The notes below the pieces were generated by a model. The model made no database searches, was not told the DNA's origin, and saw only the letters and a list, made by a program, of their open reading frames with translations. Below, one piece after another: positions 26,089-35,150 of a DNA stretch of 64,000 bases (positions within the stretch are counted from its first letter, which is position 1; each line of letters starts with the position of its first letter). Source of the stretch: Sphingomicrobium sp. XHP0239 (GTDB lineage: Bacteria > Pseudomonadota > Alphaproteobacteria > Sphingomonadales > Sphingomonadaceae); the NCBI RefSeq assembly GCF_039555325.1, contig NZ_CP154608.1, forward strand, positions 1,116,001 through 1,180,000. Direction: 5' to 3'. The translations under genes and the position numbers were made by a program.

Positions 26089-27294
26089 TCAGGCCGGCAT
26101 TTCCTCCGCACCCTTGCCCATCCGCCACGGCGGATAGCGGCGGTTTTCGCCCGCCTTGTACAGAAACACCGCATTGCCCGCCGGGTCGCGCAACCGCGCC
26201 TCGCGCCACATCCACGGCTGTGCGCGCGGTCCATGCTCGAACGGCAGCCCCTCGCGCGCCAGGCGCTCGACCCGCTGGTCGAGATCGTCGCATTCGAAAT
26301 AGACCGCGAAATTCTCCGCCGTCGGCGCGTCGGGGTCGCACTGCACCGACAATGTCGCGCCGCCACCGGTCTCGAACCGCGCATATTGGTTGTCGGGGCT
26401 GTCGACGATCTGCCGCAGCCCGATCTTGGAATAGAATTCGACCATCTTGTCGTAATCGGTTCCGGTCACGGTCAGCTGGTTCATCCGCGGCGGCGCCATG
26501 CGATCCGCTTCCCCGACGTCGAGCCGCACCTGGCTGATGCCCAGCGGACCCGACCCCCCGCCGAAGCCCGGCGCCTCGTGCAGCGCCATGCGCACGAACA
26601 TGCGCGCCCGGTCGATCGATTCGTTCATCGAATGACCCGCGCCCATGAACGTCGCGATCGCGCTCGACAGGGTACAGCCGGTGCCGTGATCGTGGACCGT
26701 CTCGATCCGCGTGCCCTGCCAGCTGGTGATATTGTCGTCCTCGATCAGCGCGTCGGCGACCGCCTCGCCCTCCTCGTGTCCCCCCGTCAGCAACACCGGT
26801 GCGCCATGCTTGCCGACCAGTTGCAGGGCGGCGGCGATCGGCTCCTCCTCGCCCGTCAGCGCGACGACCTCGGGCGCATTGGGCGTGGCGAGCGTCGCCA
26901 CTTCGAACAGCTGCGCCAGCGCCTCGATGGTCGCCTCGTCGGCCAGCGCCACGCCACTTGTCGTCACCATGACGGGGTCGAGGATGATGGGGATCTTCCT
27001 ATCGAGCGACTTCAGCCGATCGGCGATCGCGCGGGTCGTGAAGGCGCTGCCGGTCAGCCCGATCTTGATCGCGTCGACGTCGAAATCGGACAGGACCGCG
27101 TCGATCTGCGCCAGCACCGTTTCGGCGGGCACCTGATGGACCGCATCAACGCTCTGCGTGTTCTGCGCGGTGATCGAGGTGATGGCGGTCAGCGGATGCG
27201 CGCCCAGCATGGTGATGGTGCGAACGTCCGCCTGGATCCCCGCGCCCCCGCCGCTGTCGCTTCCCGCGATCGTCAGAATGATCGGAATGCTCAT
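26089..27294 (-). CDS. thiD: ThiD kinase fused to a VOC domain
   Basis: A 401-residue fusion. Residues 1-265 form hydroxymethylpyrimidine(-phosphate) kinase for thiamine synthesis: [51 protein letters not shown] and the anion-hole [14 protein letters not shown]. Residues about 285-395 are a vicinal-oxygen-chelate (glyoxalase-like) domain with [33 protein letters not shown] and [13 protein letters not shown]. No stop or start separates them. The kinase core is complete. The VOC substrate is unknown. The gene overlaps glmM by 4 bases. Confidence 0.9.
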   Translation of the reverse strand: MSIPIILTIAGSDSGGGAGIQADVRTITMLGAHPLTAITSITAQNTQSVDAVHQVPAETVLAQIDAVLSDFDVDAIKIGLTGSAFTTRAIADRLKSLDRKIPIILDPVMVTTSGVALADEATIEALAQLFEVATLATPNAPEVVALTGEEEPIAAALQLVGKHGAPVLLTGGHEEGEAVADALIEDDNITSWQGTRIETVHDHGTGCTLSSAIATFMGAGHSMNESIDRARMFVRMALHEAPGFGGGSGPLGISQVRLDVGEADRMAPPRMNQLTVTGTDYDKMVEFYSKIGLRQIVDSPDNQYARFETGGGATLSVQCDPDAPTAENFAVYFECDDLDQRVERLAREGLPFEHGPRAQPWMWREARLRDPAGNAVFLYKAGENRRYPPWRMGKGAEEMPA

Positions 27295-28628
27295 GCCACC
27301 TCTTCGATCGCGTTGACGACATGGTCGACCCATTTCTCGACCAGCCCCGCATCTTCACCTTCGGCCATCACGCGAACGAGCGGCTCGGTGCCGGACTTGC
27401 GGATCACCATCCGCCCGTCCGATGCCAGTGCCGCCTCGGCCTCGCCGATCGCCTTCTTGACGTGCGCGTCGGCCAGCGGATCGCCGCCCGAATAGCGCAC
27501 GTTCTTCAATAGCTGCGGAATGGTTTCGAACTGGTTGAGGATTTCGCTTGCCGGCCTGCCCCCCGTCACCATCGCGGCCAGTACCTGCAATCCCGCCACC
27601 AGTCCGTCGCCGGTCGTCGCATGGTCGGTCAGGATGATGTGCCCCGATTGCTCGCCGCCCACGTTGCAGCCGGTCTCGCGCATCATCTCGAGGACATAAC
27701 GGTCGCCGACCTTCGCCCGGTGCAGCCCCAGCCCGTGCGCCTCCAGATGCCGCTCGAGGCCGAGGTTGCTCATCACCGTCGCGACCAGGGCATCGCCGCG
27801 CAGCTGTCCCCGGTCCTTCAGCGCCAGCGCCATCAGCGCCATCAGCTGGTCGCCGTCGATCAGCTTGCCCTTCTCGTCGCAAACGATCAGTCGGTCGGCG
27901 TCTCCGTCCAGCGCCAGGCCGATGTCCGCACCGGTCGCGACGACGGTCTCGCGCATCGTGTCGGTCGCGGTGCTGCCGACGCCCTTGTTGATGTTGGTCC
28001 CGTCGGGATTGACCCCGATGGTGACGAGGTCCGCCCCCAGCTCCCACAGCGCCAGCGGCGCGGCCCGGTAGGCAGCACCGTTGGCGCAATCCAGCACGAC
28101 CTTGAGGCCGTCCAATCGCAGTTCGTCGGGAAAGGTCGACTTGGCGAAATGCACGTACCGCCCGATGGCATCGTCGATCCGCTGGGCACGGCCCACATGC
28201 ACGGCATCGACCAAATCAGGTTCATCGACGATCAGCGCCTCAATCGCCGCCTCGGCCTCGTCGGACAGCTTGTAGCCGTCGGGCCCGAACAGCTTGATGC
28301 CATTGTCCTCATACGGATTGTGGCTCGCCGAGATCATCACGCCCATGTCGGCGCGCATCGAGACGGTCAGCATCGCCACCGCGGGCGTCGGCATCGGGCC
28401 CAGCAGCACCACGTCCATGCCCACGCTGGTAAAGCCCGCCACCAGCGCGCTTTCCATCATGTAGCCCGACAGGCGCGTGTCCTTGCCGATCACCACCCGG
28501 TGCCGGTGGTCGCCGCGCTGGAAATGCGCCCCCGCGGCCTGCCCGACCTTGAGCGCCAGTCGCGCAGTCATCGGATCGGCGTTGGTACGCCCGCGAATCC
28601 CGTCGGTGCCGAAGAATTTCCGTGTCAT
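27291..28628 (-). CDS. glmM: phosphoglucosamine mutase
   Basis: A 445-residue enzyme converting glucosamine-6-phosphate to glucosamine-1-phosphate for peptidoglycan and LPS precursors. It shows the N-terminal [13 protein letters not shown], the phospho-serine loop [17 protein letters not shown], the metal loop [12 protein letters not shown], the sugar loop GGEQSGHI and the phosphate-binding end [16 protein letters not shown]. Length is normal. It lies 22 bases downstream of the NnrU-family gene and overlaps the thiD fusion by 4 bases in one minus-strand run. Confidence 0.96.
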   Translation of the reverse strand: MTRKFFGTDGIRGRTNADPMTARLALKVGQAAGAHFQRGDHRHRVVIGKDTRLSGYMMESALVAGFTSVGMDVVLLGPMPTPAVAMLTVSMRADMGVMISASHNPYEDNGIKLFGPDGYKLSDEAEAAIEALIVDEPDLVDAVHVGRAQRIDDAIGRYVHFAKSTFPDELRLDGLKVVLDCANGAAYRAAPLALWELGADLVTIGVNPDGTNINKGVGSTATDTMRETVVATGADIGLALDGDADRLIVCDEKGKLIDGDQLMALMALALKDRGQLRGDALVATVMSNLGLERHLEAHGLGLHRAKVGDRYVLEMMRETGCNVGGEQSGHIILTDHATTGDGLVAGLQVLAAMVTGGRPASEILNQFETIPQLLKNVRYSGGDPLADAHVKKAIGEAEAALASDGRMVIRKSGTEPLVRVMAEGEDAGLVEKWVDHVVNAIEEVA

Positions 28629-28650
28629 GACAACGGCGTCTAACCGCCCG

Positions 28651-29328
28651 CTAGAACCACGTCCACAACCCCACCGGCGCGCGGCCGAGCCAGCCGTGGG
28701 CGTAGGTCGCCACGAAGAACAGGATCGTGCCGCCGATCAGCGCGAACATCCCGGGCGCGTGAAAACCGCGCGCGAAGGGAAAGTAGGACGTGTTCGCCTC
28801 CCATTCGCTCCAGCTCTCGCCCATCAACCGGCGCTTCTTGATATCCTGCCCCCACGCGCCGCCCAGCGCGGTCACGATGATCGCCAGGCTCAGCACGATG
28901 CTCGGCCAAGTCGGATTGACGAGGATGTGCGTCACTCCCCACAGCGCGAAACCCCACATCATCGGATGCCGCGTCGTCGCGAAGACGCCGGTCGCGGGAC
29001 GGGCCGCATAGGCGTCGGCATCGGGATGCGGCAACGCCGGGTTCTTCACCAAGCTGCCCACGAACGCGATCGACCCGATCCACATCAACAGGCTGCCCAC
29101 ACCCCACATCGGTACCGACACGCCCCACAGCCATGCGGCATCGATCTGCGCAGGCCCGTAGCTTCGCGCCGCCATCACAAGCGTAACGAGGCTGACGATC
29201 GAATAGACGGCCGAGAACCCCTTCTCGCCCAGCATCCGTACCATCGGCGTGCGCAGTGGATGGCTCATCGCCAGATGGGTCGCGGCGAACGCGACCGACC
29301 AGAAGGCGAGCCACCCGAGCGCGTTCAT
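28651..29328 (-). CDS. NnrU family membrane protein
   Basis: A 225-residue integral membrane protein with about six hydrophobic helices. The segment [25 protein letters not shown] carries the RHP motif of the NnrU/isoprenylcysteine methyltransferase-like fold. NnrU proteins were first linked to nitric-oxide-related genes, but the biochemical role is unclear. The start at 29328 overlaps the stop of the preceding amidohydrolase gene by 4 bases (ATGA). Confidence 0.85.
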   Translation of the reverse strand: MNALGWLAFWSVAFAATHLAMSHPLRTPMVRMLGEKGFSAVYSIVSLVTLVMAARSYGPAQIDAAWLWGVSVPMWGVGSLLMWIGSIAFVGSLVKNPALPHPDADAYAARPATGVFATTRHPMMWGFALWGVTHILVNPTWPSIVLSLAIIVTALGGAWGQDIKKRRLMGESWSEWEANTSYFPFARGFHAPGMFALIGGTILFFVATYAHGWLGRAPVGLWTWF

Positions 29329-30623
29329 CGGCGATAGGCGGGCGGAAGGCTCTGCCGCTGGATCGTTCGATAGCGCCGCGCGAGCCGCGACTGGCGCGTC
29401 GTCAGGTCCTGCTCCACCCCGTCGATCCACACCCGCTCCGCCGCGCTGCCCAGTTCGAGCGGATCGCCCGACCACAGCACGACGTCGGCTCGTCGCCCGG
29501 CGCGGAGTGATCCGATCTCGCCGTCCATCCCCATCATCGCCGCGGGTCGGGAGGAGATCATCGCGAACGCATCGTCCCATTCGACCCCGACGTGACCCGG
29601 CAGCCGCTGCAAGGCGACCAGATTGCCCGCCAGCTGACGGCCGTTGCGCGCGTTGCGGTTGAGGAAGTCGGACAGCACCGCCACCCCGACATCGACCCCC
29701 GCCGCGCGCAGTCGCCCGATGTTGGACTGGGTCGAGGCCAGCATCTCGAAACTGCCGGGACGGTTGAGCGTGGGTTCGGCGATCACCGGCACGCCCGCCG
29801 CTGCGATCCGGTCGGCCACCATCCATCCTTCGGCCGCCCCCATCAGGACGAGGTCGAGCCGCGGAAAGTCCTCGCGCAGCCGCAGCAGGTTGACGATATC
29901 CTGCGCGCGGTGAACCGCGACCAGCATCGGCACTTCGCCGCGTAGAACGGGGCGCAGCGCCTCGATATCGGCTTCGAGCAGGAAATCGCCGTCGGGCCGG
30001 TCGCCCTCGCGTCGCCCGTCGCGTGCTTCCAGAAGCGCGTCGCGCAGTTCGAGCGCGCTGGCTGAGCGCGATCCGCCCGCCAGCCCCGCGCCGCCCTCGC
30101 CCAGATAGACGAGCTGGAAGGCGCGTGGCCGTGTGACGGGGTCGTAATCCTTGGCGGTGTCGATGACCGCTCCCTGCCCCGCGAAGATGCTTTGTTCGGG
30201 ACCCGGTGCGACGATCGCGCGGGTCACGCCGTCGGCGCGGCTCACCGCGATCGGCTCGGACATCGGATTGATCGACCAGACGACATCGATCGCCGCGCTG
30301 TAGGGCGAACCGCCCGCGCTGACGTCGTTCGCGCCGCCGGCACCGCCGTCGACTTCGGCCAGCCCGATGCGGCTGAATCCCGCGACCAGTCCCGGCGTCA
30401 CCCACTTGCCGGTCGCATCGACGGTGGTCGCCCCCGCCGGCACAGCCACGCTGCCCGCCGGGCCCGCCGCGACGATGCGGCCATTGTCGACGATGACGGT
30501 GCCGCCTTCGATCGGCGCCGAGCCGTCGCCGACCACCACTTTGCCGCCGGTGAAGGCGACCGGCTGGGCCAACGCGGGCGAGGCGGCGAAGGCGAGCAAG
30601 GATGCGAGCGCGAAACGGATCAT
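29325..30623 (-). CDS. amidohydrolase-like protein lacking the HxH motif
   Basis: A 432-residue secreted protein with signal peptide MIRFALASLLAFAASPALA. The fold is that of metal-dependent amidohydrolases: PVAFTGGKVVVGDG at the start and GSLRAGRRADVVLWSGDPLELGS at the end. The strand that normally carries the HxH metal ligands (as in TPGLIDAHSHLG) reads TPGLVAGFSRIGL, so these histidines are missing. MLVAVHRAQDI retains one later His. It may be a non-catalytic partner of the adjacent, intact amidohydrolase, whose frame overlaps it by 4 bases. Confidence 0.83.
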   Translation of the reverse strand: MIRFALASLLAFAASPALAQPVAFTGGKVVVGDGSAPIEGGTVIVDNGRIVAAGPAGSVAVPAGATTVDATGKWVTPGLVAGFSRIGLAEVDGGAGGANDVSAGGSPYSAAIDVVWSINPMSEPIAVSRADGVTRAIVAPGPEQSIFAGQGAVIDTAKDYDPVTRPRAFQLVYLGEGGAGLAGGSRSASALELRDALLEARDGRREGDRPDGDFLLEADIEALRPVLRGEVPMLVAVHRAQDIVNLLRLREDFPRLDLVLMGAAEGWMVADRIAAAGVPVIAEPTLNRPGSFEMLASTQSNIGRLRAAGVDVGVAVLSDFLNRNARNGRQLAGNLVALQRLPGHVGVEWDDAFAMISSRPAAMMGMDGEIGSLRAGRRADVVLWSGDPLELGSAAERVWIDGVEQDLTTRQSRLARRYRTIQRQSLPPAYRR

Positions 30624-32023
30624 TTGACGTCTCCTTCACCGGGCTGGCCGAGTTCGAAATCGCTCACCGGGCGGCGGCTCGGGTCCTGCGCGTCGAACAT
30701 CAGCGCGCCGTCGATCCACACCTTCGTCGGGCGCGAGTAGATGCTGTAGGGATTGCCGTTCCACAGGACGACGTCGGCCATCTTGCCGGGTTCGAGGCTG
30801 CCGGTCTGGTCGAAGATGCGCAGCGACTTGGCGGGGTTGGCGGACAGCCACTGCCACGCCTCGGCCTCGCTGATCTGAATGCCCTGGCGGCGGCCCGCGG
30901 CCAGCGCCTTGGCGGCTTCCTGCTGCAACCGCTGGATGCCGTCCGGATCGTCCGAATGAACGATCGCGCACGCACCCGCGGCGTGCACGTACGGCACGTT
31001 TTCGAGGATCGCGTCATAGCTTTCCATCTTGAACCCGTACCAGTCCGCCCACATCGACGCGCAGGTCCCCTGGTCGCGCAGAAGGTCGGCGATCTTGTAG
31101 GCTTCGACCGCATGCTCGAAGGTCGCGATCTCGTACCCGAACTCCTCGCTCATCTGCAGCATGATCGCCATCTCGTCGGCGCGGTAGCAATGGTTGTGAA
31201 TCCGGATATCGCCGTCCAGCACGCCGCGCAGCGTATCCATCGTCAGATCGCGGCTCGGCTCGTCGCCGCCGTTTTCCTCATATTCGTCCCATTCGGCGTC
31301 ATACTCTCGCGCCTCGATCCACTGCGCGCGGGTGACGGCGACGTTGCCCATCCGCGTCGCCGGGCCGCCGCTCTCGCCATAGACGCGCTTGGGGTTCTCT
31401 CCGCACGCCATCTTGAGGCCATAGGTCGCTCCCGGGAACTTCATGTCCATCACGCTGCGCCCCGGCACGTTCTTGAGAATGACCGACCGTCCGCCGAACA
31501 GGTTGGCGCTGCCCGGCAGGATCTGCAGCGAGGTAATTCCGCCATTCGCCAGCGCGCGCGAGAAACCCGGATCCTGCGGCCACACGCTATGTTCCGTCCA
31601 GACGTACGCGGTGTTGGGATCGACCGCCTCGTTCCCATCCGAGTGGCTCTGGGTCGAGGGCGAGGGATAATTGCCGAGGTGGCTGTGCACGTCGATGATG
31701 CCGGGGGTGAGGTACATGCCGCTGCCGTCGATCACCCGCGCACCCTCGGGCGCGCCGACGCTGCCCGCCGCGCCGATCGCGCTGACGATCCCGCTTTCCA
31801 GGAGGATCGCGCCATTGTCGATCTGCCCGCCGACCCCATCGTAGATGGTCGCCCCCGTGATGAGCGTCGGAACCGAGGGATAGGCCTGGTAGGTCGAGGG
31901 ATAGGGATTGCGGTCGAAGAAGGTCGGCGGTGCCTTGGCGTCTTCGTTGCCGGTCGTCGCGCAGGCGCCGAGCCCGGCGGCAAGCGTCGCGACGAGCAAA
32001 GTGGTGGTGTGCAAGCGAGTCAT
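30620..32023 (-). CDS. amidohydrolase, secreted lipoprotein-like
   Basis: A 467-residue amidohydrolase with an N-terminal export signal ending LAAGLGACATT, which looks like a lipobox with Cys. The metal-binding HSH is intact (TPGIIDVHSHLG). Later ligands appear in IHNHCYRAD, FEHAVEAY and CAIVHSDDPDG. The C-terminus GSLEPGKMADVVLWNGNPYSIYS is typical. The substrate may be a peptide or cyclic amide (imidazolonepropionase/prolidase-like group), not determinable here. It probably heads the run to glmM, thiD and rnhB, since a terminator for the upstream transporter lies at 32073-32108. Confidence 0.87.
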   Translation of the reverse strand: MTRLHTTTLLVATLAAGLGACATTGNEDAKAPPTFFDRNPYPSTYQAYPSVPTLITGATIYDGVGGQIDNGAILLESGIVSAIGAAGSVGAPEGARVIDGSGMYLTPGIIDVHSHLGNYPSPSTQSHSDGNEAVDPNTAYVWTEHSVWPQDPGFSRALANGGITSLQILPGSANLFGGRSVILKNVPGRSVMDMKFPGATYGLKMACGENPKRVYGESGGPATRMGNVAVTRAQWIEAREYDAEWDEYEENGGDEPSRDLTMDTLRGVLDGDIRIHNHCYRADEMAIMLQMSEEFGYEIATFEHAVEAYKIADLLRDQGTCASMWADWYGFKMESYDAILENVPYVHAAGACAIVHSDDPDGIQRLQQEAAKALAAGRRQGIQISEAEAWQWLSANPAKSLRIFDQTGSLEPGKMADVVLWNGNPYSIYSRPTKVWIDGALMFDAQDPSRRPVSDFELGQPGEGDVK

Positions 32024-32072
32024 CTGGGAGCCCCCGTCAGGAATGTCGCCGCTCACCGTAATCGCGGCGGGA

Positions 32073-32108
32073 CAAAAGAAAAGGGCGGAAGCCGCAGCTC
32101 CCGCCCTT
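32073..32108 (-). terminator. intrinsic terminator of the POT transporter gene
   Basis: On the minus strand an 8-bp perfect stem (AAGGGCGG with CCGCCCTT) and 12-base loop are followed by TTTTCTTTTG. It separates the transporter gene from the amidohydrolase run. Confidence 0.82.
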
Positions 32109-32133
32109 CGTGTTTCCGATGGGTCGCGACCCG

Positions 32134-34023
32134 TCAGATATTGCGCCCGGGTTCGTCCCCCGGACCCGGCGGATTGGTCGCCGGATGCAGACCCGCTTCC
32201 TGGTTCTCGAGCCCGGCCTGCGCCTGCCCTTCCAGGTCGTCGCCGACATCGTCGTCGCGCAGCGTCTCGAGGTGCATCAGCTTCTTGACGAGGCTGCTGA
32301 CCAGCATGACGAACACGCCGATCCCGATCGCGGTCAGGCCCATCGTCCAGTAGACACCGAGCGCGCTTTCCCGCGTGATGTCGCCACCCTCGCCCTCGCC
32401 CATCAGCGAGCCGAGGAAGCCTGCGACATAGTTGCCGCCAGCCGTCCCGAAGAAGAACGCCGCCATCATCAAGCTCGCCATGTGGCGAACCGACAGCCGG
32501 TTCATCGCCGACAGCCCGACAGGCGACAGGCACAATTCGCCGGTCGTCGACAGCAGGTAGAAGAGGAAGATGAACAGCACGGGGACCAGTGCGTCGCCCG
32601 CATTGTTCGCGCCCCAGACCAGCACGACGAACGCCAGACCCATCTGGACGATGCCCAGCCCCATCTTGGCGGGCGTCGAGGGTTCGATGCCCTTGCGACC
32701 CATCCACTGCCATAGCGCCGCGAAAATTGGGCCGAGCAGGATGATGTAAATGGGGTTGATCGACTGGAACAGCGAGGTCGGAACGCCCGCGCGATCGACG
32801 AAACGATCGGTGAACAGGTTCACCGAACCGCCCGCCTGTTCGAACAGGCCCCAGAACACCGGCATCAGCAGGATGAAGAAGATCATCGCGAAGACGCGGT
32901 CACGGGCATGGTTGCTGTACTTGCGACCTTCGATCACGCACGCCGCGATCACGAGGCCGAGACCCACCAACGCACCGATGGCGGCGATGGTGTCGCCCCC
33001 TTGCGTGGCGATCATGTAGGCCGCGGTTCCGAGCAGCACGAGTACGCCCGCCATGAAGATCGGACGGGTCGAGCCGTCGCTGATCCGACCGCTTTCATCG
33101 CCCAAGCGATAGAGCGCCTGCTGCAGGACGTAGCCGAGCAGCAAAATGCCCGAAACGAGCAGGATCCACCCGACCGCTGCCTGGAACTGGATGAGCGCCC
33201 AGATGACGAGCACGCCGAGCAGGCCGACCCCGTAGAGCAGCCACTCGAAGTTCATCCCCGCGACCTTCTGCTTCAGCTTGGCCGGAACCGGGCTTTCGCC
33301 CTGGCCCATGAGAAGCGGCTTGCCGAGGACGAACACCACGAGGCCGAGCAGCATCCCGATGCCCGCCGCGCCGAAGCCGTAGGCCCAGCCGATGGTCTCG
33401 CCGAGATAGCCGGCGATGATCGTGCCCGCCGCGGCGCCGAGGTTAATCCCCATGTAGAAGATGGTGTAGGCGCTGTCGCGGCGGATGTCGGTGCGCGGAT
33501 AGAGCTGGCCGACGATCACCGAGATGTTCGCCTTGAGGAAGCCCGAACCGACGATGATGAACGCCAGTGCGAGCCAGAAGATGTTGAGCGTGGGATCGTT
33601 CTGGTAGCCCGACCCGTCACCTTCGAACGCCATGAAGAAATGGCCGAAAGTGAGGAGGACCGCGCCGAACGCGACCGCCTTGCGCTGACCCAGATACTTG
33701 TCGGCCAGCCAGCCGCCGAGCACCGGGGTGATGTACACGAGGCTGGTATAGGCCCCGTAGATAAGGTTCGCGCTGCCATCGGAATACATCCAGTGGCGAA
33801 CGAGATAGAGGATGAGCAGAGCGCGCATCCCGTAGTAGGAGAAGCGCTCCCACATTTCGGCGAAGAACAGGACGAACAGGCCCTTGGGATGGCCCAGCAC
33901 TTCCTGCTTGGGCCGCGTGATGACCGCGAGGCCGACCGCAAGGAAGGCGAACAATACGATGGCGGCGATGACGACAATCCAGTCGCCCTCCGCCCATGCG
34001 GAAATCGGTTTCAAATCGGTCAC
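32134..34023 (-). CDS. POT/PTR2 family peptide MFS transporter
   Basis: A 629-residue proton-coupled oligopeptide symporter with about 14 membrane helices. The family motif ExxER is in FFAEMWERFSYYGMRALL. The PTR2 signature is near FYMGINLGAAAGTIIAGYLGE. A charged Gln/Asn-rich C-terminal tail of about 50 residues follows the last helix. GTG 34023 is preferred as start because GGGAGGG lies just upstream and the protein then starts MTDLKPISAW; an ATG-led start at 34083 lacks this. The secreted amidohydrolases downstream could supply or process its peptides (inference). Confidence 0.92.
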   Translation of the reverse strand: MTDLKPISAWAEGDWIVVIAAIVLFAFLAVGLAVITRPKQEVLGHPKGLFVLFFAEMWERFSYYGMRALLILYLVRHWMYSDGSANLIYGAYTSLVYITPVLGGWLADKYLGQRKAVAFGAVLLTFGHFFMAFEGDGSGYQNDPTLNIFWLALAFIIVGSGFLKANISVIVGQLYPRTDIRRDSAYTIFYMGINLGAAAGTIIAGYLGETIGWAYGFGAAGIGMLLGLVVFVLGKPLLMGQGESPVPAKLKQKVAGMNFEWLLYGVGLLGVLVIWALIQFQAAVGWILLVSGILLLGYVLQQALYRLGDESGRISDGSTRPIFMAGVLVLLGTAAYMIATQGGDTIAAIGALVGLGLVIAACVIEGRKYSNHARDRVFAMIFFILLMPVFWGLFEQAGGSVNLFTDRFVDRAGVPTSLFQSINPIYIILLGPIFAALWQWMGRKGIEPSTPAKMGLGIVQMGLAFVVLVWGANNAGDALVPVLFIFLFYLLSTTGELCLSPVGLSAMNRLSVRHMASLMMAAFFFGTAGGNYVAGFLGSLMGEGEGGDITRESALGVYWTMGLTAIGIGVFVMLVSSLVKKLMHLETLRDDDVGDDLEGQAQAGLENQEAGLHPATNPPGPGDEPGRNI

Positions 34024-34162
34024 TAAGGTCCCTCCCAGTGGACGGCGGGGCGGGTTCATCGCCCGTCGCCATCGAAATGTCATACGCGCGGCACACTAGC
34101 GTTTCGTTTCGGTCTGTGAAGCATTTGTTGACGAAAGCTGTGGCGCGAGAGACACGGGCGCG

Positions 34163-34738
34163 ATGGAAACGAACGACACCTCCTCGCTGTTGGCCCATCT
34201 AGAGACCCGCCGCTCGGCCCGCCCGCGCGATATCGTGGCGCCCGGACCCGATGCAGCGCAGCTTGGCGAGATCCTGCAACTCGCGGCGCGCACGCCCGAT
34301 CATGGCGCTCTCGTCCCCTATCGCTTCCTATTGATCGAGGATCGCGAGGCGCTGGCCGACCTGTTCGAGACCGCCTGTTCCGCGGAAGATCCCGATTGCA
34401 CGCCGTTGAAGCGGCAGAAATTCCGCGACAAGGCGCAATGGGCGCCGACGCTCGTCGCACTGATCGCCGCCCCGATCGAACGGCACAAGATCCCCGTGTG
34501 GGAACAGGAACTCACCGTCGGGGCGGTGGGCATGAATCTCCTTCACGCTGTCCACGCTCACGGTTTCGTCGGCGGCTGGATCACCGGCGCGCAAAGCTAC
34601 GCCCCCGCGGTCGTCGATGCCCTGTGTCGTGGTGGGGAGCGGATCGCGGGCTTCTTCTACATCGGCTCGCCCGGCGAACCGCTGACCGAACGCGATCGAC
34701 CGGCGATGGACGCGATCGTCTCCCGCTGGCCCTCGTAA
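34163..34738 (+). CDS. nitroreductase family protein
   Basis: A 191-residue FMN flavoprotein of the nitroreductase group. The N-terminal RRSARPR lines the flavin site, and AARTPDHGALVPYRFLLIED is the YdjA-like motif (PDHG-x-L-x-P-x-R). WITGAQSYAP and FFYIGSPGEP complete the domain. YdjA-type members are minimal nitroreductases of about 185 residues, which this matches. It reads divergently from the peptide transporter across a 139-base spacer. Confidence 0.9.
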   Translation: METNDTSSLLAHLETRRSARPRDIVAPGPDAAQLGEILQLAARTPDHGALVPYRFLLIEDREALADLFETACSAEDPDCTPLKRQKFRDKAQWAPTLVALIAAPIERHKIPVWEQELTVGAVGMNLLHAVHAHGFVGGWITGAQSYAPAVVDALCRGGERIAGFFYIGSPGEPLTERDRPAMDAIVSRWPS

Positions 34739-34764
34739 AGGCGTCCGCCTGCAACCGGTCGCGA

Positions 34765-34793
34765 TTGCAACTTTATCTGCGCTGCTGTATTAA
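34765..34793 (+). promoter_or_regulatory. promoter giving a leaderless GntR transcript
   Basis: TTGCAA at 34765-34770 and TATTAA at 34788-34793 are spaced by 17 bases. The -10 box ends seven bases before the A of the start codon at 34800, so transcription is expected to begin at or next to the AUG. No Shine-Dalgarno is present. Confidence 0.55.
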
Positions 34794-34799
34794 GCCAGC

Positions 34800-35150
34800 A
34801 TGACGCTCGCCAAGACCCCGGAAAAACCCGTCTACGTCCGTATCCGCGAAGAAATCGGCAACGCCATTCTCGTCGGCCAGTACGGCGATGGCGATGCGCT
34901 TCCCTCGGTGCGCGTGCTTGCGGGGGAGATGGGTGCCAATCCGCTGACCGTGGCGAAGGCGTATCAGGGTTTTCAGGACGATGGACTGGTCACCGTCAAA
35001 CGCGGCGTCGGCATGTTCGTCGCCAAAGGCGCTCGTGACAGGCTGCGGGCCGGCGAACGCGAACGCTTCCTCAAGAAGGAATGGCCGGAGATCCGCGACC
35101 GGATGGACCGCCTCGGCATTGACGCCGACGACCTCCTCACCGGCGCCTGA
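34800..35150 (+). CDS. short GntR-family (YtrA-type) transcriptional regulator
   Basis: A 116-residue regulator with the winged-helix of the GntR family: VYVRIREEIGNAILVGQYGDGDALPSVRVLAGEMGANPLTVAKAYQGFQDDGLVTVKRGVGMFV. The ligand-binding C-terminal domain is reduced to about 35 residues, as in the YtrA subfamily. YtrA regulators often control ABC transporter or neighbour operons. Here the stop codon abuts that of the convergent acyl-CoA dehydrogenase gene, so no target is obvious. The gene seems to have a leaderless mRNA. Confidence 0.88.
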   Translation: MTLAKTPEKPVYVRIREEIGNAILVGQYGDGDALPSVRVLAGEMGANPLTVAKAYQGFQDDGLVTVKRGVGMFVAKGARDRLRAGERERFLKKEWPEIRDRMDRLGIDADDLLTGA

